Assembly (NCBI RefSeq): GCF_008728855.1
Contig: NZ_CP042906.1
Coordinates: 4,081,570 to 4,145,569 of the forward strand
From: Hypericibacter terrae
Lineage (GTDB): Bacteria; Pseudomonadota; Alphaproteobacteria; Dongiales; Dongiaceae
Length of the DNA: 64,000 nucleotides
Direction: 5' to 3'
In this document: piece after piece, positions 1 through 8,779 of the stretch
How positions within the stretch are numbered: the first letter of the stretch is position 1
How the letters are laid out: each line of letters opens with the position of its first letter
Position numbers and translations under genes: made by a program
The notes under the pieces: generated by a model
Seen by the model: the letters and a program-made list of their open reading frames with translations, nothing else
Databases searched by the model: none
Told to the model about the DNA's origin: nothing

Positions 1-1809
1 CGCGAGCTGCGTCAGTTCGGCCATCACGTCGGCGCCGAGCCGGTAATAGGCGGCCGCCGCCATGCCGCGGCGCTGGCAGTAATTCACGAACTGGTCGAGG
101 CTCGCCTTCACCTCTCCCTCGAGCTGCTTCAGCGCGTCCTCGCTGCGGAAGCTGGAGGAATCGATTTCGCCGACGCGCAGGAAAATATAGTTCTTGAAGC
201 GGTCGCCGAAGAGCTTGCGGGCGGTCAGCAGCGTATGCATGCCCGAACCCGTATTGGCGCCGATCAGGAAGACCGCGGTCGGCTTCTTGGGATCGAGCGG
301 CGGCGGCTTGTCGACCGGGCCGCCGGGTGCGGTCGCCGCGAAGAGCGCGTCGACCTTCGCCATCTGACGGCGATGCTCCTCGTAATACTGCCGGATCATC
401 AGACAGAGGCCGATCACGAGGCCCGTGATCAGGATCGTCATCCAGGCGCCTTGCGTGAACTTGGTATAGACCGTGACGCCCAGGATGCCGCCGGTCACGA
501 CGGTGCCGAGGATCGCCAGCAGCAGGCGTCCGATGCGCGGGCGGCCGTGGCGCAGCTCGGCCAGCCAATGCACCAGGAGGCCGGCGAAGCTGAGCGCGAA
601 GCTGATGAAGACGTTGATGCTGTAGAGCACGACGATGATGCTGACCTGGCCGCCGGTCAGGATCAGCACCCCCACCGCCGAGAGGCCCATCATCAGCACG
701 CCGTTCTGCGTCACCAGCCGGTTCGAGAACTGGGAGAACTGATGCGGAACCCAGCGGTCGGCCGCCATGTTGGCGAGCACCGCGGGGCCCCCGAGGAAAC
801 CGGTATTGGCGGCGACGAACAGCAGGCCGGCCGCGAAAGCGAGGGTCATCAGCATGACGACCGGCAGCACCGGCGAATCCGCGCCCAGCAATTGCTCGAG
901 GATCAGGCGGAAGGTCGCGGCGTTGAGGGTCCGGCCATGCTCGGGCACCACCGCCCAGAGCAGATAGAGGATGATCAGGCCGCCGGCGGTGAAGGCCAGC
1001 GAGGTCGCCATATAGGCCATGGTCCATCGCGCGCTGCGGACCCGCGGCTCCTTCAGCATATGGACGTTGTTCGAGACCGCCTCGATGCCGGTATAGGTGC
1101 CGCCGCCCAGCGCGAAGGCCTGCAGCACGACAGCGAGCATCGCCGGCAGCCCGATGGCGCCGACCAGATTGCGGGTTTCCGTGATCGTGTCCGGAACCAG
1201 GGTCGGCAACCGGTCCGCATGCATCGACATGCCGAGCACGATCAGGCCGCCATGGGTGACCAGGAATCCCAGGAAGATCGGCATCAGCACCAGCACGACC
1301 TCCTTGATGCCGCGCAGGTTCGCGACCAGGAGCGCCAATGTGATGACAATTTCGACCGGCAGCTTCCAGGGCTGCCATTCCACCGGAAGCAGGCTGAAGA
1401 GCGCGTCGACACCGCTGGCGATCGAGATGGCGATCGTCAGCATGAAATTGACGATCAGCGCCGAGCCCGAGACCAGGCCGGCCTTCGGGCCCAGCAGCAC
1501 CGAGGCGATGCGGTAACCGCCGCCGCCCTGGGGGAAGAGCTCGATGACCTGGATATAGCCGAGGCAGATGATGAAGACGGTGATCGCCGTCGCCACGGCG
1601 AGATAGAGCGCCAGATGGTTGTAGCCCATCAGCGCGAGGAAGGATTCCTCGGGTCCGTAGTTGGCCGACGAGAGTCCGTCCGCGCCCAGCCCGACCCAGG
1701 CCAGGAAGGCGACCAGCAGCATGCCTTCGCGATGCTGGCTCGCCAGCGGATTGCGCGGCGCACCGATCACGATGCGCTTCAGGCGCTTGAAGTAGGCCCT
1801 TCCAAACAT
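1..1809 (-). CDS. APC superfamily permease with C-terminal cytoplasmic domain (3' end outside window)
   Basis: I translated this minus-strand frame from ATG at 1809; it stays open to base 1, giving about 602 residues without a stop. The first two thirds is strongly hydrophobic with roughly 12 membrane segments. Near residue 45 is GLSSANYGPEE, a motif typical of APC-superfamily carriers and close to the SSVAYGPE signature of KimA-type potassium/proton symporters. After the last membrane segment comes a charged linker (RQYYEEHRRQMAKVD) and a soluble domain beginning AVFLIGANTGSGMHTL, which resembles a nucleotide-binding universal-stress-type fold. It acts in the inner membrane; whether the substrate is K+ or an amino acid cannot be settled. 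The frame on the plus strand at 235-1923 is its shadow. Confidence 0.8.
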   Translation of the reverse strand, partial: MFGRAYFKRLKRIVIGAPRNPLASQHREGMLLVAFLAWVGLGADGLSSANYGPEESFLALMGYNHLALYLAVATAITVFIICLGYIQVIELFPQGGGGYRIASVLLGPKAGLVSGSALIVNFMLTIAISIASGVDALFSLLPVEWQPWKLPVEIVITLALLVANLRGIKEVVLVLMPIFLGFLVTHGGLIVLGMSMHADRLPTLVPDTITETRNLVGAIGLPAMLAVVLQAFALGGGTYTGIEAVSNNVHMLKEPRVRSARWTMAYMATSLAFTAGGLIILYLLWAVVPEHGRTLNAATFRLILEQLLGADSPVLPVVMLMTLAFAAGLLFVAANTGFLGGPAVLANMAADRWVPHQFSQFSNRLVTQNGVLMMGLSAVGVLILTGGQVSIIVVLYSINVFISFALSFAGLLVHWLAELRHGRPRIGRLLLAILGTVVTGGILGVTVYTKFTQGAWMTILITGLVIGLCLMIRQYYEEHRRQMAKVDALFAATAPGGPVDKPPPLDPKKPTAVFLIGANTGSGMHTLLTARKLFGDRFKNYIFLRVGEIDSSSFRSEDALKQLEGEVKASLDQFVNYCQRRGMAAAAYYRLGADVMAELTQLA

Positions 1810-1861
1810 GCTTGCCGGCCGGCGCGGGCGCCGGCCATCCCTTGTCGTTTCTTTGGTCTTC

Positions 1862-2980
1862 TTATCGGCGCAACAGGAACTCGCGGCCGACCTTCACCAT
1901 CGGCTTGCCGTCATATTCGATGATGTCGGCTGTCGCATAGGTTTCGGTCCAGCGCTGTGGCAAATAGGAGCCCGTCCCGATCACGTCGATCGGCGCCTTG
2001 GCGTCGGCCATCACCTTGCATTTGGCCGGATCGAATCCGGAGGAGGCCACCAGTTTGACTTTCTGGAAGCCCGCATTGTCGAGCGCGTCGCGCATATGCC
2101 AGCAGGCCGCAGCCGAGACTCCGGCGCCGACGAGATAGCGCAGTTCAGCCTCGCTGCGATAACCGCGGATCGCGGCCGGCGCATGGCGCTCGAGCGCCGC
2201 ATAGGACGCCGGCGGATCGAGCCCTTCGATGAAGCGGCTGCCGGGCGTATCGATCCGCACGCCCAGTTTCCCGGCCTCGGCCAATTCCGGAAAGCGGCGG
2301 CAGACCGCGAGCGAGTCCGTGACCTCGCGCGCGAAATAATCGACCAGCACGGTCATGTCCTGGTCGGGGAAGCTCTCATGGAACATCTCGGCGGCGCGCA
2401 AGGTGGAGCCCGCATAGCCGATGAAGGCATGCGGCATGGTGCCGAGCCCCTGCGTCAGGCCGAAATAGCCTGCGGTCGCGGTGGTGGCGTTGCCGATGAA
2501 GCCCTTGGCATTCACCTTGCGCCGCGCGCGGGCCGAACCGACGCTCGCGGCATAGGCCATGATCTCGGCCATCTCGAGCCCGGCGCAATGGCGCGCATCC
2601 ATGGCGAGGAAGGCCACCTTCGGCAGATCGGCGCACATGGTATAGGCGTTGAAGGCGGCGACGCAGGCGGGTCCCAGCTTCTGCAGGAAGATGGTCTCGA
2701 GATCGCAGAGATGGAACAGCGAGCCGCCGATATAGAGGATCGGCTCGCCGGCGCCGACCCAGCGGCCTTCGGCATAATTCACGTCGATCTTGAATTCGGT
2801 TCCGCGCGCCTTGGCCATCCCCTGGAGCCACTCGACCGCGAGGCGCGGTGCGGAGACGACCGGGCGGCGCATGAACACGGCATAGGTCACGCGCCGGTCC
2901 CCGAAGCGGCCCACCGCCTCCTTGGTGCGCATGAAATACTGGTCGGTCCAGGCCGCTATCTCGTCGGGCTCGGGATTCAT
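1862..2980 (-). CDS. pncB: nicotinate phosphoribosyltransferase-like protein
   Basis: A 372-residue protein with landmarks of the NAPRTase family: NAKGFIGNATTATAG near residue 155, GTMPHAFIGYAGS near 180, RIDTPGSRF near 242, LVASSGFD near 310 and the phosphate-loop-like DVIGTGSYL near 334. The family converts nicotinate and PRPP to nicotinate mononucleotide in NAD salvage, in the cytosol. It is somewhat shorter than the usual 400-430 residues, with a short N-terminal region. The start ATG has no strong Shine-Dalgarno sequence. It lies 38 bp downstream of the DAHP synthase gene on the same strand, so the two may be co-transcribed. Confidence 0.8.
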   Translation of the reverse strand: MNPEPDEIAAWTDQYFMRTKEAVGRFGDRRVTYAVFMRRPVVSAPRLAVEWLQGMAKARGTEFKIDVNYAEGRWVGAGEPILYIGGSLFHLCDLETIFLQKLGPACVAAFNAYTMCADLPKVAFLAMDARHCAGLEMAEIMAYAASVGSARARRKVNAKGFIGNATTATAGYFGLTQGLGTMPHAFIGYAGSTLRAAEMFHESFPDQDMTVLVDYFAREVTDSLAVCRRFPELAEAGKLGVRIDTPGSRFIEGLDPPASYAALERHAPAAIRGYRSEAELRYLVGAGVSAAACWHMRDALDNAGFQKVKLVASSGFDPAKCKVMADAKAPIDVIGTGSYLPQRWTETYATADIIEYDGKPMVKVGREFLLRR

Positions 2981-3018
2981 GACCGCGTCGCTGTTGGAGC
3001 GGGGACGATCGGGTTCGA

Positions 3019-4401
3019 TCAGGAAGCCTGGGCGACGCGCTTGCCCGCGGCCAGCCGTTCACGCTTGAGCGACTCCGCGATGAGGAAGGCCAGTTCGAGC
3101 GACTGGCTGGCATTGAGACGCGGATCGCAGTGGGTGTGATAGCGATCCGCGAGCCGCTCGTCGGTGATCGCCTGGGCGCCACCGATGCATTCGGTCACGT
3201 CCTGGCCGGTCATCTCGAAATGGACGCCGCCGGCATGGGTGCCCTCGGCCTGATGCACGGCGAAGAAGCCGCGCACCTCGGACAGGATGCGGTCGAAGGG
3301 CCGGGTCTTGTATCCGGACGAGGATTTGACCGTGTTGCCATGCATCGGATCGCAGGACCAGACCACCTTGGCGCCGGCACGCTCGACCGCGCGGATCAGG
3401 GCCGGCAGCTTCGCCTCGACCTTGTCGTGGCCCATGCGGGCGATCAGCGTCAGGCGGCCCGGGATGTTCTGCGGGTTGAGGATCTCGATCAGCCGCAGCA
3501 GATCGTCCGTCGGCATGGTCGGGCCGCATTTGAGCCCGATCGGATTCTGCACGCCGCGCAGGAACTCGACATGAGCGCCGTCGGGCTGGCGGGTGCGATC
3601 GCCGATCCAGAGCATATGGGCCGAGCAGTCGTACCACTGTCCGGTCAGGCTGTCGACGCGCGTCAGGGCCTGCTCATAGACCAGCAGCAGCGCTTCGTGG
3701 CTGGTGAAGAACTCGGTCTCGCGGATCTGCGGCGTGGTCTCGCCGGTCAGCCCGCAGGCCGCCATGAAGTCCAAAGTCTCGCTCAAACGGTCCGCCAGCT
3801 CGGCATAGCGATGGCCTTGCGCGCTGTCGGAGACGAAGTCGAGATTCCAGCGATGGACCTTGTGCAGGTCGGCGAAGCCGCCTTGCGCGAAGGCGCGCAG
3901 CAGGTTGAGCGTCGCCGCCGACTGGTTGTAGCTCTGCACCAGCCGCTCGGGGTCCGGACGGCGGGCGTCGGGTGTGAACTCGATGCCGTTGATGTTGTCG
4001 CCGCGATAGCTCGGCAGCTCGACGCCATCGATGGTCTCGGTCGGGGCCGAGCGCGGCTTGGCGAACTGGCCGGCCATGCGCCCGACCTTCACGATCGGGC
4101 AGGCGGCGCCGAAGGTCAGCACCACCGCCATCTGCAGCATGACGCGGAAGGTGTCGCGGATGTTGTTGGCGTTGAATTCGGCGAAGCTTTCCGCGCAGTC
4201 GCCGCCCTGGAGCAGGAAAGCCCGCCCCTCGGCCACGGCACCCAGCCGCTCGGTCAGCCGCCGGGCCTCGCCCGCGAAGACCAGCGGCGGAAAGGCACGC
4301 AGCCGGCGCTCGACATCGTCGAGCTTGGCCGGGTCCGGATATTCCGGCACCTGGCTGATCGGCTTGGCGCGCCAACCGTCGGGCATCCACTTCGCGGTCA
4401 T
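3019..4401 (-). CDS. aroG: 3-deoxy-7-phosphoheptulonate synthase, class II (plant type)
   Basis: Catalyses condensation of phosphoenolpyruvate and erythrose 4-phosphate, the first step of the shikimate pathway. The 460-residue sequence carries class II signatures: [11 protein letters not shown] near residue 70, [13 protein letters not shown] near 110, the GDNINGIEF region near 140, [14 protein letters not shown] near 220, and CDPMHGNT near 360 with metal-binding Cys/His residues. I chose the ATG at 4401 because AGGAA lies seven bases upstream; a longer frame to 4434 lacks such a site. Class II enzymes are the usual DAHP synthase of many alphaproteobacteria. Downstream on the same strand is the nicotinate phosphoribosyltransferase gene. 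Confidence 0.93.
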   Translation of the reverse strand: MTAKWMPDGWRAKPISQVPEYPDPAKLDDVERRLRAFPPLVFAGEARRLTERLGAVAEGRAFLLQGGDCAESFAEFNANNIRDTFRVMLQMAVVLTFGAACPIVKVGRMAGQFAKPRSAPTETIDGVELPSYRGDNINGIEFTPDARRPDPERLVQSYNQSAATLNLLRAFAQGGFADLHKVHRWNLDFVSDSAQGHRYAELADRLSETLDFMAACGLTGETTPQIRETEFFTSHEALLLVYEQALTRVDSLTGQWYDCSAHMLWIGDRTRQPDGAHVEFLRGVQNPIGLKCGPTMPTDDLLRLIEILNPQNIPGRLTLIARMGHDKVEAKLPALIRAVERAGAKVVWSCDPMHGNTVKSSSGYKTRPFDRILSEVRGFFAVHQAEGTHAGGVHFEMTGQDVTECIGGAQAITDERLADRYHTHCDPRLNASQSLELAFLIAESLKRERLAAGKRVAQAS

Positions 4402-4594
4402 GAAAGTTCCTTTCCTGCCCCCATTCCCGAGCAAGGTCCCCGCATATACGCCCTCGCGCCTGTCATTTCAACCAACCCCCGGGAGCCTTCCCCCGGTGCC
4501 CGAAGCCGATGGCTGGCGGGCATCGGCCGACTTGGCCCGCACTCTCGTTTAGGAGTTGGAATCGCTAGATTTTCAAGGAGCCAAGCGGATGGGT

Positions 4595-4936
4595 TCAGCG
4601 ACCGGGGCCGCCGCCCGCGAGCAGCTCAGGATCCACCTTCAGAGCCTTCGCCAGCTTCCGGACGAGCGCCCGCCCCGCCTCCCGTTCGCCTCGCTCGATC
4701 TGCGAGATGTAAACCGGGCTCGTACCCGCCGCCCGCGCCAGGCGCGCCTGGGTCAAGCCGCGATGCTCGCGCAGCGCCTTGATGGGAGGGGTGCCATCGA
4801 GGATGGCGGCCAGCACGGCATCGGGGAAAGCCTCGCCCGGCTGATCGAGATAGGCCTGGACGGAAGCGGCGTCGGCGCGATCTTCGAGTGCCGCTTCGAT
4901 CCGCTGCCATTCGGCGATCGGAACCACCACCGCCAC
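4595..4936 (-). CDS. XRE-family helix-turn-helix protein with antitoxin-like N-terminus, start unclear
   Basis: From GTG at 4936 the protein is 113 residues. The C-terminal half is a clear XRE DNA-binding domain (EHRGLTQARLARAAGTSPVY, then ISQIERG). The N-terminal half resembles Phd/RelB-type antitoxins. The family pattern of an acidic N-terminal strand continues upstream of 4936 in the same frame: the codons from about 4978 read STSGRQIIAKNGRPV directly into AVVVPIAEW. No ATG, GTG or TTG exists in that extension, so either a rare start is used, the gene is 5'-truncated, or a frameshift separates it from the GTG at 4985. It lies just after the glutathione reductase gene on the same strand. 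No toxin gene is visible beside it. Confidence 0.6.
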   Translation of the reverse strand: MAVVVPIAEWQRIEAALEDRADAASVQAYLDQPGEAFPDAVLAAILDGTPPIKALREHRGLTQARLARAAGTSPVYISQIERGEREAGRALVRKLAKALKVDPELLAGGGPGR

Positions 4937-4995
4937 CGGCCGTCCATTCTTTGCGATGATTTGTCGTCCGCTCGTGGATACCCACTCCGTACCGG

Positions 4996-6363
4996 CTACG
5001 CCTTGGGATCGGGCTCCGGCGTGCGCAGGGTTACGAACTCTTCGGCGGCGGTCGGATGGAGGGCGACCGTGGCGTCGAACTGGGCCTTGGTCGCGCCCAT
5101 TTTCACGGCGATGGCGATGGCCTGGATGATCTCCGGGGCATCAGCTCCCACCATATGGGCGCCCAGGACCCGCTGGCTGGCGCGATCGACCACCAGCTTC
5201 ATCAAGGTGCGCTCCTCGCGGCCGGTGAGGGTGTGTTTCAGCGGCCGGAAGCTGGTCTTGTAGATGTCGAGCGCGCCATGGCGCCCGCGCGCGATCTCTT
5301 CGCTCAGGCCCACCGTCCCGACCGGCGGCTGGCTGAAGACGGCCGAGGGCACGGTCTCATGGCTCATGCGCCAGGACTTCTTGCCGAAGACCGTGTCGGC
5401 GAAGGCATGGCCCTCGCGGATCGCGACCGGCGTCAGATTGATGCGGTTGGTCACGTCGCCGATCGCATAGATATGCGGCACGCTCGAGCGCGATTCCTCG
5501 TCCACCGCCACCGCGCCCTGGCCGGCGAGCTTCACTCCCACCGCCTCCAGCCCCATCCCTTCCGTGTTGGCCACGCGGCCCGTGGCATAGAGGACCTGGT
5601 CCACTTCCAGGCGCGTGCCGTCCCAAAGCACCGCGATCAAACCGGGGCCCTCGCGCGTCAGCGATTTGAGGTCGGTGCCGAGGCGCAGATCGATGCCTTT
5701 CTTGCCGATCTCACCGGCCAGGAAATGCCGGATATCCTTGTCGAAGCCGCGCAGGATCTGCTCGCCGCGATAGATCAGGGTGGTCTTGGAGCCGAGCCCG
5801 TGAAAGATGCCGGCGAACTCGACCGCGATGTAGCCGCCGCCGACGACCAGCACGCGCTCCGGCAGGCGATCGAGATGGAACGCCTCGTTCGAGGTGATGC
5901 CGAGCTCGGCGCCGGGATGGCCGGGGCGCTGCGGCCGGCCTCCGGTCGCAATCAGGATCGTGCCGGCGGTGAAGCGACGGCCCTCGAGATCGATCGTGTG
6001 CGGATCGGCGAGACGCGCGCGGCCCTCGAACACGTCGGCGCCGGCGCTGGTGAGGATCTTGCGATAGATCGCGGAGAGCCGGTCGATCTCCTTGTCTTTG
6101 TTGGCGATGAGCCGGCCCCAGTCGAAGCTGGGCTCGCCCGGCAGATCCCAGCCATAGGCGGCGGAATCCGCAAAATCCTCGCGGTAATGCGACGCGTAGA
6201 CCAGGAGCTTCTTGGGAATGCAGCCGCGGATGACGCAGGTGCCGCCATAGCGGTATTCCTCGGCGACGGCGACGCGCGCGCCATGGGTGGCGGCGATGCG
6301 TCCGGCCCGGACGCCGCCCGAGCCGCCGCCGATGACGAAAAGATCGTAATCGTAGCCCGCCAT
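4996..6363 (-). CDS. gor: glutathione-disulfide reductase
   Basis: An NADPH-dependent flavoenzyme that reduces oxidised glutathione in the cytosol. The 455 residues show the N-terminal FAD-binding motif IGGGSGGVRAGR (about residues 11-22), the redox-active disulfide in GGTCVIRGCIPKK (Cys43 and Cys48), the NADPH-binding GGGYIAVEFAGIF near residue 175, the second FAD motif YAIGDVTNR near 300, and the C-terminal catalytic ALHPTAAEEF. CVIRGC and the Arg-rich NADPH pocket favour glutathione over lipoamide as substrate. The start ATG is only 10 bp from the stop of the upstream ABC permease gene, so it is probably part of the same minus-strand transcription unit. Confidence 0.93.
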   Translation of the reverse strand: MAGYDYDLFVIGGGSGGVRAGRIAATHGARVAVAEEYRYGGTCVIRGCIPKKLLVYASHYREDFADSAAYGWDLPGEPSFDWGRLIANKDKEIDRLSAIYRKILTSAGADVFEGRARLADPHTIDLEGRRFTAGTILIATGGRPQRPGHPGAELGITSNEAFHLDRLPERVLVVGGGYIAVEFAGIFHGLGSKTTLIYRGEQILRGFDKDIRHFLAGEIGKKGIDLRLGTDLKSLTREGPGLIAVLWDGTRLEVDQVLYATGRVANTEGMGLEAVGVKLAGQGAVAVDEESRSSVPHIYAIGDVTNRINLTPVAIREGHAFADTVFGKKSWRMSHETVPSAVFSQPPVGTVGLSEEIARGRHGALDIYKTSFRPLKHTLTGREERTLMKLVVDRASQRVLGAHMVGADAPEIIQAIAIAVKMGATKAQFDATVALHPTAAEEFVTLRTPEPDPKA

Positions 6364-6373
6364 CCCGGGTCTC

Positions 6374-7765
6374 CTACGCGGCTTGCGGCTGCGCCCTGGC
6401 CAGATCCGAAGGCATCGGGCGCGGCGCCAGGGCGCGCCAGCGCCGCCAGGTCAGCAATGCCATCACGACCACCTCGGCCAGCGGCAGGCCGATCGCGACC
6501 AGAGGGCCTTCGAGCGGCCAGGGCAGGAACAGCGCCTGGATCCAGCCGTGCCCGAGAAATCCGAGAATACCCGGGATCACCCAATAGAGGATCGCCAGAT
6601 AGATGAGCGCGGCCAGATCCGGGCTGCGGGCACGCTTGCCGAAATTGAGGAACAGCAGGATCAGGAGATCGCGCAGCGCGAACAGGAGCGCGGCGATGGC
6701 CCAGGCGGTCGCCGCCAGGATCTTCACATCGGCGATCCTGAAGATGTCGTAGAAGAGCGGCTGGATCAGCGCCGGATCGGTCTGATCGGTGCGAAGCCCC
6801 AGCGCGATCACGAACCAGGCCATCAGCGGCAGCGAGGGCAGCCAGAGCGGCATCAGCCGCGCGGCGCGGCCCCAGTCGCCGGTCTTGAGCGAGATCAGGA
6901 ACCAGCGATAGCGCACGCTGTCCTTGCTGTCGGCGAAGATCGCCACGTAGAACAACAGGGCCGAAAGCGGCACCGCCACCACCAGCCAGTCGATGCCCTT
7001 CGCCTTCGCCGCGGCATCGGTGAAGCCGGCGAAGAAGGCGATCACATAGATGGAGAACAGCGTCCAGGCCCAGGGCCAGACCGGCTTCTGCAGGTCGGCG
7101 CAGAGCGCGCGATAGACGGCGAAGAGCGCCCAGGCAAGGAAACCGGCGGCGGCGGCCAGGAAGAAATTATTCGGCCGCGCCTCGAGCCCGTACCAGTCGA
7201 CCATGAAGCTGACTTCGATGTGGCTCAGATCGAGCAGACCGGGGCCTGCCGGCGAGAGCAGCACGCCCGCGACGATGCCGAGGCCCTGCGCGATCAGCGA
7301 GGAGCCGCGCCCGCCCGCCCGTGCGCGTCCGCGCCGCAGGAGGACGGCCAGCAGCGCGACGGCGAGCGCGGTGGCACCGGCGATCGGATGCAGCAGGAAG
7401 ACCTGCCAGCTCTGGTCGCTCTCCACCGCCATCACGGCGAGACAGATCAGGCCGCAATACCAGACATAGCTGGTGGCGCCGAAGAGCTTGCCCCAGGCCA
7501 TCGAGAGCGGCCCCAGCGCCGACATGCGCTGGCTGTCCCAGGTGCCGTTGGAAATCTCATCGCCGAGCGAGGCCGCGGCGCGGCGCGTACCCCAGAGCAG
7601 CATGATGATGTAATAGGCCCAGAGCGCCACATGCGAGACCTCGCCCATGTCACGCCCGCCGATATACCAGGCGAGCAGGAAAATGGCGCCCAGCACCAGC
7701 GGCGCCGCGATCAGCCGCGGCAGGGTCATTTCGAGCCAGAGATTGCGCAGGAATTCCGGATTCAT
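6374..7765 (-). CDS. ABC transporter permease, ABC-2-like
   Basis: A 463-residue, very hydrophobic protein with about 11-12 predicted membrane segments. Its start overlaps the stop of the upstream ATPase gene by four bases (ATGA), which indicates translational coupling and makes it the membrane partner of that ATPase. The N-terminal motif GDEISNGTWDSQRMSALGPL near residue 70 is characteristic of ABC-2-type export permeases that recall the ABC-2 signature E-x-x-x-G-T/W. The exported substrate cannot be inferred. Glutathione reductase follows 10 bp downstream. Confidence 0.75.
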   Translation of the reverse strand: MNPEFLRNLWLEMTLPRLIAAPLVLGAIFLLAWYIGGRDMGEVSHVALWAYYIIMLLWGTRRAAASLGDEISNGTWDSQRMSALGPLSMAWGKLFGATSYVWYCGLICLAVMAVESDQSWQVFLLHPIAGATALAVALLAVLLRRGRARAGGRGSSLIAQGLGIVAGVLLSPAGPGLLDLSHIEVSFMVDWYGLEARPNNFFLAAAAGFLAWALFAVYRALCADLQKPVWPWAWTLFSIYVIAFFAGFTDAAAKAKGIDWLVVAVPLSALLFYVAIFADSKDSVRYRWFLISLKTGDWGRAARLMPLWLPSLPLMAWFVIALGLRTDQTDPALIQPLFYDIFRIADVKILAATAWAIAALLFALRDLLILLFLNFGKRARSPDLAALIYLAILYWVIPGILGFLGHGWIQALFLPWPLEGPLVAIGLPLAEVVVMALLTWRRWRALAPRPMPSDLARAQPQAA

Positions 7766-8739
7766 GGGCGGGCTGCCGGGGCTGTTGGCGCCGCGGCCGG
7801 CGGGGGCAGCGCGTGGCCGCGGGCCCGGTTGTCCTTGAGCAGCGTGAGATAGGCATCCTGCAGATCGGATTTGGCCGCGGCAAAGCTCGCGACCGGCAGG
7901 CCCGCTTCGATCAGGCGGCGCAGCAAGGCGGCCTGGGCGGCCGCATCGCCGGTCGCGACGAAGCGCGCCATCGGGCCTTCGACCAGGACCTCGCCGACCC
8001 CGATCGAGGTGAGCACCGCCGAGAGATCGCTGCGCGGCTCGGCCAGTGTCAGTTCGAAGCGCCGCGCGCCGCCCGGCGCCACGGTACCGTCGAGGGCGCG
8101 ATGTTCGAGGATGCGGCCCTGCTCCATCACCAGGAGATGGGTCGAATAATCCTCGAGCTCCGCCAGGATGTGGGAGGAGACCACCAGGGTCATGCCCTCG
8201 TCCTTCAACCCACGCAGCACCGCGGCGAGGCCGAAGCGGGCTTCCGGATCGAGACCGGAGGCGGGCTCGTCGAGCAGGATCACTGCCGGCTCATGCACGA
8301 TCGCCTGGGCGATGGCGAGACGCTGGCGCAGGCCGCGCGACAGCTCACCCGCCCGCTGCTTGAGGCGGTCGGAGAGGCCGAGCCGCTCGGCGGCGCGCTG
8401 GACCGCGGCGGCGCGGCGTGCCGAGGGAATGGCTTGCGCCCGCGCGCGATAATCCAGGCAGCGCGCGACCGTCAGCTCGGCATAGAGGCCGAAGAAATCG
8501 GAGAGATAGCCCATGCGCGCATGGGCCTGACGCGGCACCCGATGGACATCGATCGCATCGAGATAGACATGGCCATGGGCCGGCAGAGCCAGCCCCGCCA
8601 TGCAATTGAGGAGCGTGGTCTTGCCGGCACCGTTCGGTCCGACCAGGGCGGTGATGGAATGCGGCTCGATGGCGAAGGTCACGCCATCGAGGGCCCGAAA
8701 TCCCGGATAGTCGAAGACTAGATCCTCGACCCGGATCAT
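7762..8739 (-). CDS. ABC transporter ATP-binding protein
   Basis: A 325-residue cytoplasmic ATPase that energises the adjacent permease. Walker A is GPNGAGKTT at residues 34-42, Walker B is ILLDEP at about 154-159, followed by SGLD and the switch His in VVSSHILAELED. The signature is LSRGLRQR at about 133-140, rather than canonical LSGGQ; LSRGx variants are common in ABC-2 exporters. Residues after 220 form an extra domain of about 100 residues ending in a Pro/Ala-rich tail. It overlaps the permease gene by four bases. Confidence 0.88.
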   Translation of the reverse strand: MIRVEDLVFDYPGFRALDGVTFAIEPHSITALVGPNGAGKTTLLNCMAGLALPAHGHVYLDAIDVHRVPRQAHARMGYLSDFFGLYAELTVARCLDYRARAQAIPSARRAAAVQRAAERLGLSDRLKQRAGELSRGLRQRLAIAQAIVHEPAVILLDEPASGLDPEARFGLAAVLRGLKDEGMTLVVSSHILAELEDYSTHLLVMEQGRILEHRALDGTVAPGGARRFELTLAEPRSDLSAVLTSIGVGEVLVEGPMARFVATGDAAAQAALLRRLIEAGLPVASFAAAKSDLQDAYLTLLKDNRARGHALPPPAAAPTAPAARP

Positions 8740-8779
8740 CGGGCCCCCAGACTCATGGCGCGAACGCGCGGTCTGTCGA

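Noticed and set aside
235-1923. 562-residue frame on the plus strand
   Set aside because: It is antisense to the permease; the minus-strand translation has membrane segments and APC motifs while this frame is Arg/Asp/His/Gln-rich, typical of a GC-rich shadow.
5056-6606. 516-residue frame opposite gor
   Set aside because: No recognisable motif; gor on the minus strand has every expected motif.
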